In this document: positions 34,883 to 43,074 of the stretch, piece after piece | Numbering within the stretch: position 1 is the stretch's first letter | Layout: every line of letters starts with the position of its first letter | NCBI RefSeq assembly: GCF_002995785.1 | Contig: NZ_PVXO01000073.1 | Coordinates: 90,567 to 154,566 of the forward strand | Source: Clostridium liquoris | GTDB taxonomy: Bacteria > Bacillota > Clostridia > Clostridiales > Clostridiaceae | Direction of reading: 5' to 3' | Length of the DNA stretch: 64,000 bases | Translations under genes and position numbers: made by a program | Notes under the pieces: model-generated | What the model was told of the DNA's origin: nothing | What the model saw: the letters and a program-made list of their open reading frames with translations, nothing else | Database searches by the model: none

Positions 34883-36230
34883 AAAGTTTGTATTCCTTAA
34901 TTTTATACCTCAAGGTTCTTTCCCCTATATTAAGTACTTCGGCCGTTCTTTTTCTATTTCCGTCAAATTTTTTCAAAGTATATTCTAAAACCTTTTTTTC
35001 AATTGTTTTTACATCTTCCCCAACAAATACAGGAATTAAATCATTTTCATCAATAGCAATATTTTCTTTATTAAATATTTCTTCAGGTAAATCTTCTTCC
35101 TTTATATAATCATTTTCTGTAAGCACTATAGCCCTTTCTATAATGTTTTGTAATTCCCTTACATTGCCATAAAAATTATATTTTTCTAGTGCATCTAATG
35201 CTTTAGAGGTTATACCTTTAATATTTTTATCTAACTTTGCATTATATTTTTTTATAAAGTACTCTATAAGTTTAGCTATATCTTCTTTGCGTTCCCTTAA
35301 AGGAGGCATATTAATGTTAATTACATTTAATCTATAAAATAAATCCTGTCTAAATCTATTATTTTTAATCTCCTCTTTTAAATCTTTATTAGTAGCAGAT
35401 ATAAGCCTTACATCTACGTGTATGCTTTTAGAAGAACCTATAGGTCTAATTTCTTTATCTTGAATAACCCTTAATAGTTTTGTTTGCAGATTAATATCCA
35501 TATCTCCTATTTCATCTAAAAATAGTGTCCCTTCATGAGAAAGCTCAATAATCCCTTTTTTATCTTCTATAGCCCCTGTAAATGCCCCTTTTTTATATCC
35601 AAAAAGCTCACTTTCTAAAAGATTCTCAGGAATGGCAGAGCAATTAATCACATTGAAAGGCTTATCCTTTCTTTTCCCATGAAAATGTATAGCCCTAGCT
35701 ACTAATTCTTTTCCCGTGCCGCTCTCCCCCGTTATTAATACATTTATGTCAATATCTTTAACTCTATCTATTAAATCAAATACTTCTTTTATTTTTTTTG
35801 AACTTCCTATAATGCTATATTTTGAATCTTCATCTATTTGATTACTTAAATATTTAATTTTGGTATTAAGCTTTATATATTCTTCGCCTTTCATTAATAA
35901 TAGGCTTAATTCTTCAATATTTATAGGCTTAGTTATATAATAAAATGCACCAGCTTTCATAGCATTCACTGAAGATTCTATGGTGCCAAAAGCTGTCATA
36001 ATTATCACTACTAGTTCTGATTTAATAGCTTTCAGTTTTTTTAGAACATTTATGCCATCACTTTTCCCTAACTTAAGATCTAATAATACCATATCTATAT
36101 CTTTTTCCTTTATCATTTCAATAGCACTTTCTTCATCATTAGCAGTAAATATGCAATAATTATCTTCCAATGCGAAACTTAAAGAGGTACATATGGAAGT
36201 TTCATCATCAATAATAAGCAATTTATACAA
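34881..36230 (-). CDS. Sigma-54-dependent response regulator (NtrC/AtoC type)
   Basis: A three-domain activator of sigma-54 RNA polymerase, 449 residues. Numbered from the GTG at 36239, the receiver domain has D11/D12, phosphoacceptor D54, T81 and K103. The AAA+ domain has Walker A GESGTGKE (170-177), the sigma-54 contact GAFTGA (217-222) and LFLDEIGDMD. The C-terminal Fis-type helix-turn-helix is NRKRTAEVLNIGERTLRYKI. I prefer the TTG at 36230, because the GTG lies in the AGAGGTG ribosome binding site. It is coupled to the histidine kinase just upstream. Sigma-54 boxes at gltS and the desulfidase gene are plausible targets. Confidence 0.93.
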   Translation of the reverse strand: MYKLLIIDDETSICTSLSFALEDNYCIFTANDEESAIEMIKEKDIDMVLLDLKLGKSDGINVLKKLKAIKSELVVIIMTAFGTIESSVNAMKAGAFYYITKPINIEELSLLLMKGEEYIKLNTKIKYLSNQIDEDSKYSIIGSSKKIKEVFDLIDRVKDIDINVLITGESGTGKELVARAIHFHGKRKDKPFNVINCSAIPENLLESELFGYKKGAFTGAIEDKKGIIELSHEGTLFLDEIGDMDINLQTKLLRVIQDKEIRPIGSSKSIHVDVRLISATNKDLKEEIKNNRFRQDLFYRLNVININMPPLRERKEDIAKLIEYFIKKYNAKLDKNIKGITSKALDALEKYNFYGNVRELQNIIERAIVLTENDYIKEEDLPEEIFNKENIAIDENDLIPVFVGEDVKTIEKKVLEYTLKKFDGNRKRTAEVLNIGERTLRYKIKEYKL

Positions 36231-36242
36231 TATTATCACCTC

Positions 36243-38216
36243 TTAATTATTTTGAAATTCTAATAAAAATTTTGTCCCCTGATTTTTATAACTTTGTAAA
36301 GATATACTTACCTGATTTTCTAACAGTAATTGATAAATTACAAAAAGCCCTAACCCAGTTCCGTTGGCTTTAGTAGTATAAAAAGGATTATATATTTTAT
36401 CCATATCTTTTTCATCTATTCCACATCCATTATCTTCTACATATAATACAATTTTTTTGCCCTCAATTTTAGTATAAATGTTAATAACTTTATATTTTTT
36501 ATCCATACTCTCAATAGAATTCAATATTAAATTTATCATTACTTGCTTAAGATGATTTTTGTCCATAAATATGTGTATGTCTTTACCTACATTAATTTTT
36601 ATATCCACGTTGTTTTTTAAAGCCTTATCCTTAATTAGTAATAAAATTTCATTTAAGGATTCTAATAGATTTATATTTTCTTTAAATGGCTTTCTAGGTC
36701 TAGAATATTCCAAAAGATCATTTATCAAACTGTTTAATCTTTCTATTTCCTTTGGTATATCAATAGAAATCATTTCCCTAAATTTCGGATTGTCATATTT
36801 TTTTGGTATAAGTTCTGCATAGGTTTTTATAGAAGTCAATGGATTCCTTATTTCATGAGCTATTCCAGAAAGCAATGTACCTAAAGACTGCATTTTATCT
36901 TTAGTTCTTATAGCCTCCTGTGCTAGCTTTTCTTCTGTTATATCTCTAAAACTTATAATGGTTTCCCAATTATATTTATCATTATTATTTAGTAAATTTA
37001 TTTTATAATTTATATACATCTTGTTTCCACTTATATTCACTTCATTTTCAACATTCTTTTTCTCCATGCTATCTAGGAAAAATATATCTTTTAATATTGT
37101 TTGTTTATAATTTTTCCCCATTACACAATCTACGTTTAAGTTTAACATATTAAGTGCTGCTGTATTAATGAAGGAAATAATTCCATCTCTATTAATTGTA
37201 ATAATTCCATTAAACATTTTGTTTAATATTTGTTCTCTGAATTCTTTTTCCTCATTAATCTGTTGGTTCTTTTTCAATAAAGCTATATTAGTTTCCTTGA
37301 TCTTATGAGTTTGTTTTTGTACTTCTTCCTTTAATAAATCATTCCACTCATAAAATGCTAATAATGCTATAGCAAAAATAACTATTATTAATAGTGCTAT
37401 TTTACTTACATTTTGAACATACCATTTTGGATAGTTAATATCATATCCAAACCATTTTCTAAATGTAATTTCGTAGGTGCCATTATCTTTTATTTCTTTA
37501 AGTGCTTTATTAATTAAATTTAAAGTTTTTCTGTCACCTTTTCTTACAGCTATTGCATAATCAGTAGGATTTAAAGGTGTGTCTACTATTTTAATTTTAT
37601 TTCTTGCATTTAACTTATTTATGTAATTTACCCCAGTCAAACTATTTCCTATATATGCATCTACTTCTCCATTTAGCAGCTTCTTAAAAGCTTCCTCTTG
37701 ATCCTTTGTATAGACTATATTTACCTTAGGGAGAGTTTTTAAATTGCTTATTGCTACATCTCCTTCTTGTACAGCTACTCTATGTCCGCTAAGTTTTTCA
37801 TAATCATCAATGTTATCATTTTGAGACAGCACAAAAATTAATTGAGTATTCTGTAAATATCCTTTAGAAAAATCATAGTATTTCTCCCTATCTTCTGTGT
37901 ATTTCATTCCCTGTATTAAATCTATCTCCCCTGCTTTCAATTTTTCACAGGCTTCTTCCCATTTCATAGGATAGAATTGTACATCAACACCACTTACTAT
38001 AGAAATGGCTCTAATTATATCCACATTAAAACCTGTATACACTCCATTTTCATCCATGTATTCAAAAGGTGGAAAATTTATATCCCCTGCTACTTTCAAA
38101 ACAGGCTGCTTGTCCTTATTATTTGAATAATTTTTATAATTTCTCCAGCTAATACCTGCTAAAACTACTACACCTAATAAAATAAATATAATAATCCACT
38201 TTGGTTTCTTTTTCAT
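36243..38216 (-). CDS. Hybrid sensor histidine kinase with periplasmic-type amino-acid-binding domain
   Basis: A 657-residue membrane sensor. After TM1 (about 6-24) comes an extracellular SBP_bac_3 domain (about 39-260; GFNVDIIRAIS, WEEACEKLKAGEIDLIQGM, AVQEGDVAI, GEVDAYIG), the type that binds polar amino acids. Then come TM2 (about 269-288), a coiled coil, a PAS domain (about 330-440), HisKA with phospho-accepting H454 in GIAHEIRNPLTS, and a HATPase with N, G1 (DNGCGID) and G2 (GTGLGLFV) boxes. It reports external amino acid levels to the sigma-54 regulator located 12 bases downstream. The ligand is not readable, but glutamate or histidine would fit the surroundings. Confidence 0.93.
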   Translation of the reverse strand: MKKKPKWIIIFILLGVVVLAGISWRNYKNYSNNKDKQPVLKVAGDINFPPFEYMDENGVYTGFNVDIIRAISIVSGVDVQFYPMKWEEACEKLKAGEIDLIQGMKYTEDREKYYDFSKGYLQNTQLIFVLSQNDNIDDYEKLSGHRVAVQEGDVAISNLKTLPKVNIVYTKDQEEAFKKLLNGEVDAYIGNSLTGVNYINKLNARNKIKIVDTPLNPTDYAIAVRKGDRKTLNLINKALKEIKDNGTYEITFRKWFGYDINYPKWYVQNVSKIALLIIVIFAIALLAFYEWNDLLKEEVQKQTHKIKETNIALLKKNQQINEEKEFREQILNKMFNGIITINRDGIISFINTAALNMLNLNVDCVMGKNYKQTILKDIFFLDSMEKKNVENEVNISGNKMYINYKINLLNNNDKYNWETIISFRDITEEKLAQEAIRTKDKMQSLGTLLSGIAHEIRNPLTSIKTYAELIPKKYDNPKFREMISIDIPKEIERLNSLINDLLEYSRPRKPFKENINLLESLNEILLLIKDKALKNNVDIKINVGKDIHIFMDKNHLKQVMINLILNSIESMDKKYKVINIYTKIEGKKIVLYVEDNGCGIDEKDMDKIYNPFYTTKANGTGLGLFVIYQLLLENQVSISLQSYKNQGTKFLLEFQNN

Positions 38217-38281
38217 CTTTTCTCTGCTCCCTTACTAAAATTTTATGAAATTTAATATGGAGTAATTCTTGCCTCAAATCA

Positions 38282-38310
38282 ATCATAACACTGTAATATT
38301 AATGTAACAA
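38282..38310 (-). promoter_or_regulatory. Promoter of the kinase-regulator operon
   Basis: TTGTTA (38305-38310), a 17-bp spacer and TATGAT (38282-38287) on the minus strand. Confidence 0.65.
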
Positions 38311-38318
38311 TACTATGA

Positions 38319-38347
38319 TTCACATTATAAATTTCCAGTCATATTAT
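38319..38347 (+). promoter_or_regulatory. Promoter of the solute-binding lipoprotein gene
   Basis: TTCACA (38319-38324), a 17-bp spacer and TATTAT (38342-38347) on the plus strand. It is back-to-back with the kinase promoter, allowing joint control. Confidence 0.6.
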
Positions 38348-38375
38348 ACATTAGAAAAATTTTTTGGAGGTTAAT

Positions 38376-39398
38376 ATGAGAAAGAAAAATGTAAAGATTG
38401 TATCACTATTGGTTACATTATTACTTACTTCTACTATATTTTGTTCATGCAAAAAAACTGAAGAAAAAGCCATGGAAAAAGTAAGACTTAACGAAGTGGT
38501 ACGTTCTGTATTCTATGCCCCTATGTATGTAGCTATAAACAAGGGCTTCTTTAAAGAATATGGCATAGATATAGACTTAACTACGGGACAAGGAGCAGAT
38601 AAAACCATGCAGCAAGTATTAAGCGGGAGCGCTGACATTGGATTTTGCGGACCGGAGCAAGTTATCTACATTTATAATCAAAAAAGGGAAGACTATCCCG
38701 TTATATTTGCACAATTAACTGAAAAAGATGGTTCATTTTTAGTAGGAAGAAAAGCTGAAGAAAACTTTAAATGGGAAAATCTTAAAGGCAAAACTATTAT
38801 AGGAGGAAGACCTGGAGGGGTTCCCGAAATGGCTCTTGAGTATGTATTAAAGGATAAAGGATTGGATCCAAATAAAGATGTAACATTAATTACTAATCTT
38901 GCTTTTACAGCCACCGCTGGAGCTTTTAAAGCTGGTACAGGTGACTATGTTGCATTATTTGAGCCTACAGCTACAATGCTAGAGAAAGACAATTCTGGAA
39001 AGATAGTGGCTTCTATAGGTAAATCTGCCGGCGTTATACCTTATACCTGTTTCTTTGCTACTAAATCTTACATTGATACGAAACCTAATGTTATTGAAAA
39101 TTTCACAAAAGCTATTTATAAAGGACAACAATGGGTATTAAATAATAGTGATAAAGACATAGCTAAAGAGATAATTTCCTTCTTTCCAGGAACTGATGAG
39201 GATGTTATAACTTCAGTAATCAAAAATTATAAAGATATACATGCCTATGCAGAAAGCCCTGTTTTAGAAGAAAAAAATTTAGATAGATTAATGGACATAA
39301 TACAATCATATAAATCTGACTTAATTCCTGAAAAGCCGAGCTTTGATAAAATTGTTAATAATACTATAGCCAATAAAGTTATAGAAAAATCCAAATAA
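38376..39398 (+). CDS. NMT1/SsuA-type ABC transporter substrate-binding lipoprotein
   Basis: A 340-residue extracytoplasmic binding protein. The signal peptide MRKKNVKIVSLLVTLLLTST runs into a lipobox ending at C25 (C23 also possible). The mature part fits the NMT1/THI5/SsuA fold: RSVFYAPMYVAINKGFFKEYGIDIDL, VLSGSADIGFCGPEQ, GRPGGVPEMALEYVLK, and FTKAIYKGQQWV. Such proteins bind sulfonates, pyrimidine precursors or nitrate-like ligands. ATG 38376 follows GGAGG; the frame from TTG 38364 begins inside that site. There is no ATPase or permease beside it; the SsuBC-like pair at 57.6 kb lacks a binding protein and could be its partner. Confidence 0.88.
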   Translation: MRKKNVKIVSLLVTLLLTSTIFCSCKKTEEKAMEKVRLNEVVRSVFYAPMYVAINKGFFKEYGIDIDLTTGQGADKTMQQVLSGSADIGFCGPEQVIYIYNQKREDYPVIFAQLTEKDGSFLVGRKAEENFKWENLKGKTIIGGRPGGVPEMALEYVLKDKGLDPNKDVTLITNLAFTATAGAFKAGTGDYVALFEPTATMLEKDNSGKIVASIGKSAGVIPYTCFFATKSYIDTKPNVIENFTKAIYKGQQWVLNNSDKDIAKEIISFFPGTDEDVITSVIKNYKDIHAYAESPVLEEKNLDRLMDIIQSYKSDLIPEKPSFDKIVNNTIANKVIEKSK

Positions 39399-39452
39399 AA
39401 TCCATATAACATTAACCATTTTATTTTTCAATAATAAGTTCACTTTGTAAAA

Positions 39453-39477
39453 TGCCATACGTTTAATATGTATGGCA
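39453..39477 (+). terminator. Terminator after the lipoprotein gene
   Basis: TGCCATAC (39453-39460) and GTATGGCA (39470-39477) form an 8-bp stem followed by CTTTATT, a weak T tract. Confidence 0.6.
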
Positions 39478-39921
39478 CTTTATTCCATATATTCCTTTAA
39501 CCCCCCAATAATGCAAGATGTATATTTATAAATTGCATTTATGAATGTTAATTCACTTAAAGCCACGCATCCAATATACATCAATTGATGTTAATTTTTC
39601 TATAGTTTTTTATATCATTTAATATTTATTTTTTATTCAATTATAGTTCATAAATATTAATTATTAAATAAAAAATGCCAATTGTTAAATTACGGAAACA
39701 TATTGGTATATGCGGGTTTACTAAAGAATTAAATACACTAAATATACCCTTTGTTTCATTTAATTACTTAAGAAATAGATTGTTTATATATCCCACATTA
39801 TTACATAAATATGACCCTATTCCAAAACAAAAAATCATTTGAGGATTATTTTAATATTATTTAATTTTATGTGAAAAATGAATTTTTTTTAAAAAAACTT
39901 TCATTTTTTTTAATTTTTACA

Positions 39922-39950
39922 TTGATTTTTATAAAACATTTTTGTATAAT
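39922..39950 (+). promoter_or_regulatory. Promoter of tandem gltS copy 1, with AACGTT elements
   Basis: TTGATT, a 17-bp spacer and TATAAT. Downstream lie GGGAACGTTATA and AAAACGTTTT (39978-39987), which resemble catabolite (cre-like) or LacI-family operators. Confidence 0.75.
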
Positions 39951-40021
39951 AAGCTTGTATTAAGGGAACGTTATATTAAAACGTTTTTAATACAAAATTT
40001 GTATCGAAAGGTGGACTTATT

Positions 40022-41212
40022 ATGGAAATTAAATTCGACATGATGCAAACTACAGCTATGGCAGTGGTTATCTACTACTTTGGTGCTTGGCTAAAAACAA
40101 AGTGGTCAGTGCTTGAAAAATTCTGTATACCTGCACCGGTTGTAGGAGGACTTATCTTCGCAATTTTAAATCTTGTTTTAAAAGAAATGGGAATTTTACA
40201 ATTTACTCTTGATACTACATTACAAAAACCATTTATGATGGTATTCTTTACATCTATAGGATTTACAGCTAGTATAGAACTTGTTAAAAAAGGTGGATTA
40301 CAAGTTATTATTTTCTGGATATGTGCTTCTGTGCTATGTATACTTCAAGATGGTTTAGGCGTAATCTTATCTAAAGCTTTAAATGTTAACCCATTACTTG
40401 GACTTATCTGTGGTTCTGTAACAATGACAGGTGGACATGGTACTGGTGCTGCTTTTGCTCCAGTGTTTGAGAAAATGGGATTACAAGGCGCAATGACTGC
40501 AGCTATGGCAGCAGCTACTTATGGTTTAGTATTTGGTTCTTTAATAGGTGGACCTCTTGGTAAACGATTAATTGAAAAGAAAAACTTAAAACCTCACCCA
40601 GAACTTTATACATCTGCTGAAGAAACTGAAGCAACTAAACATGAATTAATTAACTATGAAGAAATATTTAAGAGTCTTGCATTATTGTTAATAGCAATTG
40701 GTGTAGGTGCTGTACTTGAAGGTTTCTTTAAGAACTTAGGTATTACATTACCATCCTATGTTAACTCAATGATCATCGCTGCTATTATATTAAACGTTGG
40801 AGAATCTACTGGTAAATGGCATATTAACCAGAAGTGTACTGAAATCTTAGGAACTATAGGACTTAATGTATTCCTTTCAATGGCCTTAATTAGTTTACAA
40901 CTTTGGCAGCTTGCAGCTTTAGCTGGTCCAATGCTTGTTATACTAGCTTCTCAAACTGTATTAATGTGGATTTTTGCACTTTATGTAACATTTAACGTAG
41001 TAGGAAGAGACTTTGATGCTGCTGTTATAGCTGCTGGTCACTGTGGTTTCGGTATGGGAGCTACTCCAAATGCTATGGCTAACATGAGATCAGTTGTTGA
41101 AAAATTTGGACCTGCTCCAAGAGCATTCTTCGTATTACCTATAGTTGGTGCTTTCTTAATTGACTTTACTAACGCAATTATAATCACAACTTTCGCAAAT
41201 ATATTCCATTAA
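40022..41212 (+). CDS. gltS: Sodium/glutamate symporter, tandem copy 1
   Basis: A 396-residue GltS-family carrier with 10 or more membrane helices. Key segments: FCIPAPVVGGLIFAIL, GLICGSVTMTGGHGTGAAFAP, and GHCGFGMGATPNAMANM in the second half, with the end FVLPIVGAFLIDFTNAIIITTF. Compared with copies 2 and 3 it lacks the DYGV insertion after FEK. GAAAGGTGG precedes the ATG. It is transcribed alone, between its own promoter and terminator, so the three copies can be regulated differently. Confidence 0.93.
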   Translation: MEIKFDMMQTTAMAVVIYYFGAWLKTKWSVLEKFCIPAPVVGGLIFAILNLVLKEMGILQFTLDTTLQKPFMMVFFTSIGFTASIELVKKGGLQVIIFWICASVLCILQDGLGVILSKALNVNPLLGLICGSVTMTGGHGTGAAFAPVFEKMGLQGAMTAAMAAATYGLVFGSLIGGPLGKRLIEKKNLKPHPELYTSAEETEATKHELINYEEIFKSLALLLIAIGVGAVLEGFFKNLGITLPSYVNSMIIAAIILNVGESTGKWHINQKCTEILGTIGLNVFLSMALISLQLWQLAALAGPMLVILASQTVLMWIFALYVTFNVVGRDFDAAVIAAGHCGFGMGATPNAMANMRSVVEKFGPAPRAFFVLPIVGAFLIDFTNAIIITTFANIFH

Positions 41213-41256
41213 TATAAATTAAAATATAAACCAATATTTCTGATAATAAATTTTAT

Positions 41257-41289
41257 AAAATGCTATATGCTAAATACATATAGCATTTT
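41257..41289 (+). terminator. Terminator of tandem gltS copy 1
   Basis: The 13-bp arms 41257-41269 and 41277-41289 with a 7-base loop end in a T run. Confidence 0.88.
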
Positions 41290-41427
41290 TTTACGCCTTT
41301 TTTCTGCAAATTGAATTTAATTCAATAGCGAAATATGAATTATTTAGGAATTATTTTAATATTGTTTAACTTTACGCGAGAAAATGAAAGTTTTTCAAAA
41401 CAATATTCACTTTTTTAAATTTTCGCA

Positions 41428-41456
41428 TTGCTTTTTCTTGATGAATTGAGTATAAT
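41428..41456 (+). promoter_or_regulatory. Promoter of tandem gltS copy 2, with AACGTT element
   Basis: TTGCTT, a 17-bp spacer and TATAAT. GAAAACGTTTCC (41469-41480) lies 13 bases after the -10 box and aligns with the copy-1 element GGGAACGTTATA. Confidence 0.75.
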
Positions 41457-41517
41457 AATCTTATATGAGAAAACGTTTCCTTATATACCAAATTTTATAT
41501 TGAAAGGTGGATTTATT

Positions 41518-42711
41518 ATGGAAATTAAATTGGACATGATGCAGACTGCCGCCCTAGCTGTAGTAATTTATTACTTCGGCGCTTGGCTAAAAACAAAATG
41601 GTCAGTACTTAACAAATTCTGTATACCTGCACCAGTTGTAGGTGGACTTACCTTCGCAATTTTAAATCTTATTTTAAGAGAAAGTGGTCTATTAAAATTA
41701 ACCCTTGATACAACACTGCAAAAACCATTTATGATGGTATTCTTTACAACAATAGGTATGACTGCTAGTATAGAGATTATTAAAAAAGGTGGACTACAAG
41801 TTATTATTTTCTGGTTATGTGCTTCCGTATTATGTATATTCCAGGACGCTCTAGGAGTTGTCTTAGCTAAAGCACTTAACCAAACCCCATTCTTAGGATT
41901 AATTTGTGGTTCTGTAACAATGACAGGTGGACATGGTACTGCTGGAGCCTTTGGACCGTCATTCGAAAAAGATTATGGCGTAGCTAGTGCCACAACTCTA
42001 GCAATGGCAGCTGCTACTTTTGGTCTTGTTGCGGGTTCATTACTTGGTGGACCTATTGGCAAGAAACTTATTGAAAAGAAAGATTTAAAGTCAAATGCAT
42101 CTGCTTATGAATCTGCTGCAATTAAAGAAGAAGCTACAAATGAAGCAGTAGATTATCCAGAATTATTCAGAACTTTAACTATAATACTAATATCAATAGG
42201 TCTTGGTGCTGTACTTGAAGGATTCTTCAATAGTATACATTTTAAATTACCATCTTACGTAAATTCAATGATTATAGCTGCTATTATATTAAATGTTGGG
42301 GAATCTAGTGGTAAATGGCATGTTAATCAAAAATGTACTGAAATATTGGGTTCAATAGGACTTAACATATACTTATCCATGGCTTTAATAGATTTAAGAC
42401 TTTGGGAACTTGCTGCAGTTGCAGGTCCAATGCTTATAATACTTCTTGCACAAACTGTATTGATGGCTATATATGCTTACTTTGTAACATTCAATGTAGT
42501 AGGTAGAGATTATGATGCTGCTGTTATGGCTGCTGGACACTGTGGCTTTGGTATGGGAGCTACTCCAAATGCTATGGCTAACATGAGATCAGTTGTTGAA
42601 AGATACGGACCTGCTCCAAGAGCATTCTTCGTACTACCTATAGTTGGTGCATTCTTAATTGATTTTATCAATGCAATTATAATCACGGTTTTCTCAAATA
42701 TGTTGGTTTAA
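41518..42711 (+). CDS. gltS: Sodium/glutamate symporter, tandem copy 2
   Basis: A 397-residue GltS carrier, strongly similar to copies 1 and 3 throughout (MEIKLDMMQTAALAVVIYYFGAWLKTKW ..., GSVTMTGGHGTAGAFGPSFEKDYG, GHCGFGMGATPNAMANMRSVVERYG). The frame is open from 41428, but that region contains the promoter. ATG 41518 follows GAAAGGTGG and aligns with the other copies. Flanked by its own promoter and terminator. The hydrophilic middle loop (about 198-215, SNASAYESAAIKEEATNEAV) is where the copies differ most. Confidence 0.93.
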   Translation: MEIKLDMMQTAALAVVIYYFGAWLKTKWSVLNKFCIPAPVVGGLTFAILNLILRESGLLKLTLDTTLQKPFMMVFFTTIGMTASIEIIKKGGLQVIIFWLCASVLCIFQDALGVVLAKALNQTPFLGLICGSVTMTGGHGTAGAFGPSFEKDYGVASATTLAMAAATFGLVAGSLLGGPIGKKLIEKKDLKSNASAYESAAIKEEATNEAVDYPELFRTLTIILISIGLGAVLEGFFNSIHFKLPSYVNSMIIAAIILNVGESSGKWHVNQKCTEILGSIGLNIYLSMALIDLRLWELAAVAGPMLIILLAQTVLMAIYAYFVTFNVVGRDYDAAVMAAGHCGFGMGATPNAMANMRSVVERYGPAPRAFFVLPIVGAFLIDFINAIIITVFSNMLV

Positions 42712-42720
42712 AAATAAATA

Positions 42721-42752
42721 AAAAAGACTGTGGAGAAATTCACAGTCTTTTT
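42721..42752 (+). terminator. Terminator of tandem gltS copy 2
   Basis: AAAAAGACTGTG (42721-42732) pairs with CACAGTCTTTTT (42741-42752), followed by more T. Confidence 0.9.
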
Positions 42753-42934
42753 TTTATTTATTTTTTGTATATTTTAATTTTTCATAATTAAGATACTTTA
42801 AATATAAGTTAATCAATTGATTTTCTTAGCTTTATCTATTATTCATTTTTTATTATATTCCTCTATTTTTCTATAAAATTCTACCTTTTTATTACACTTT
42901 TTTCATGTACTTTGACAAGTTTTTAAAAAAAATA

Positions 42935-42963
42935 TTGAATTTAAAAAAAATTTATGCTAATAT
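42935..42963 (+). promoter_or_regulatory. Promoter of tandem gltS copy 3
   Basis: TTGAAT, a 17-bp spacer and TAATAT. Transcription should start near 42970, just before the large palindrome. Confidence 0.6.
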
Positions 42964-42978
42964 TGTACATGTTGTAGC

Positions 42979-43020
42979 TTAGTCAATTAATCCATTATCT
43001 ATAATGGATTAATTGACTAA
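42979..43020. repeat. 42-bp near-perfect palindrome in the copy 3 leader
   Basis: Two 20-bp arms (42979-42998 and 43001-43020) are exact reverse complements around CT. No T run follows, so it is not a terminator. It would fold at the extreme 5' end of the gltS copy 3 mRNA, or serve as an operator. Copies 1 and 2 have no counterpart. Confidence 0.85.
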
Positions 43021-43074
43021 ACCAATATTAAAACTTTAAATAATAAAAAAATGATAGAAAGGCGGTTTTTTAAT

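Larger units (their letters stand above)
39399..40021. other. Non-coding region upstream of the gltS cluster
   Basis: It holds the lipoprotein-gene terminator (39453-39477) and the promoter of the first tandem gltS. About 39840-40021 resembles 41340-41517 upstream of the next copy, so the duplication included upstream DNA. The part 39480-39830 is AT-rich with nothing I can name. Confidence 0.6.

Noticed and set aside
39480..39830. Gene or small RNA in the gap before the gltS cluster
   Set aside because: There is no frame with a ribosome binding site and no promoter-terminator pair convincing enough to call an RNA.
41428..41517. N-terminal extension of gltS copy 2
   Set aside because: The extension starts on the -35 hexamer and covers the -10 box of the gene's own promoter. 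The paralogues all begin at the aligned downstream ATG.
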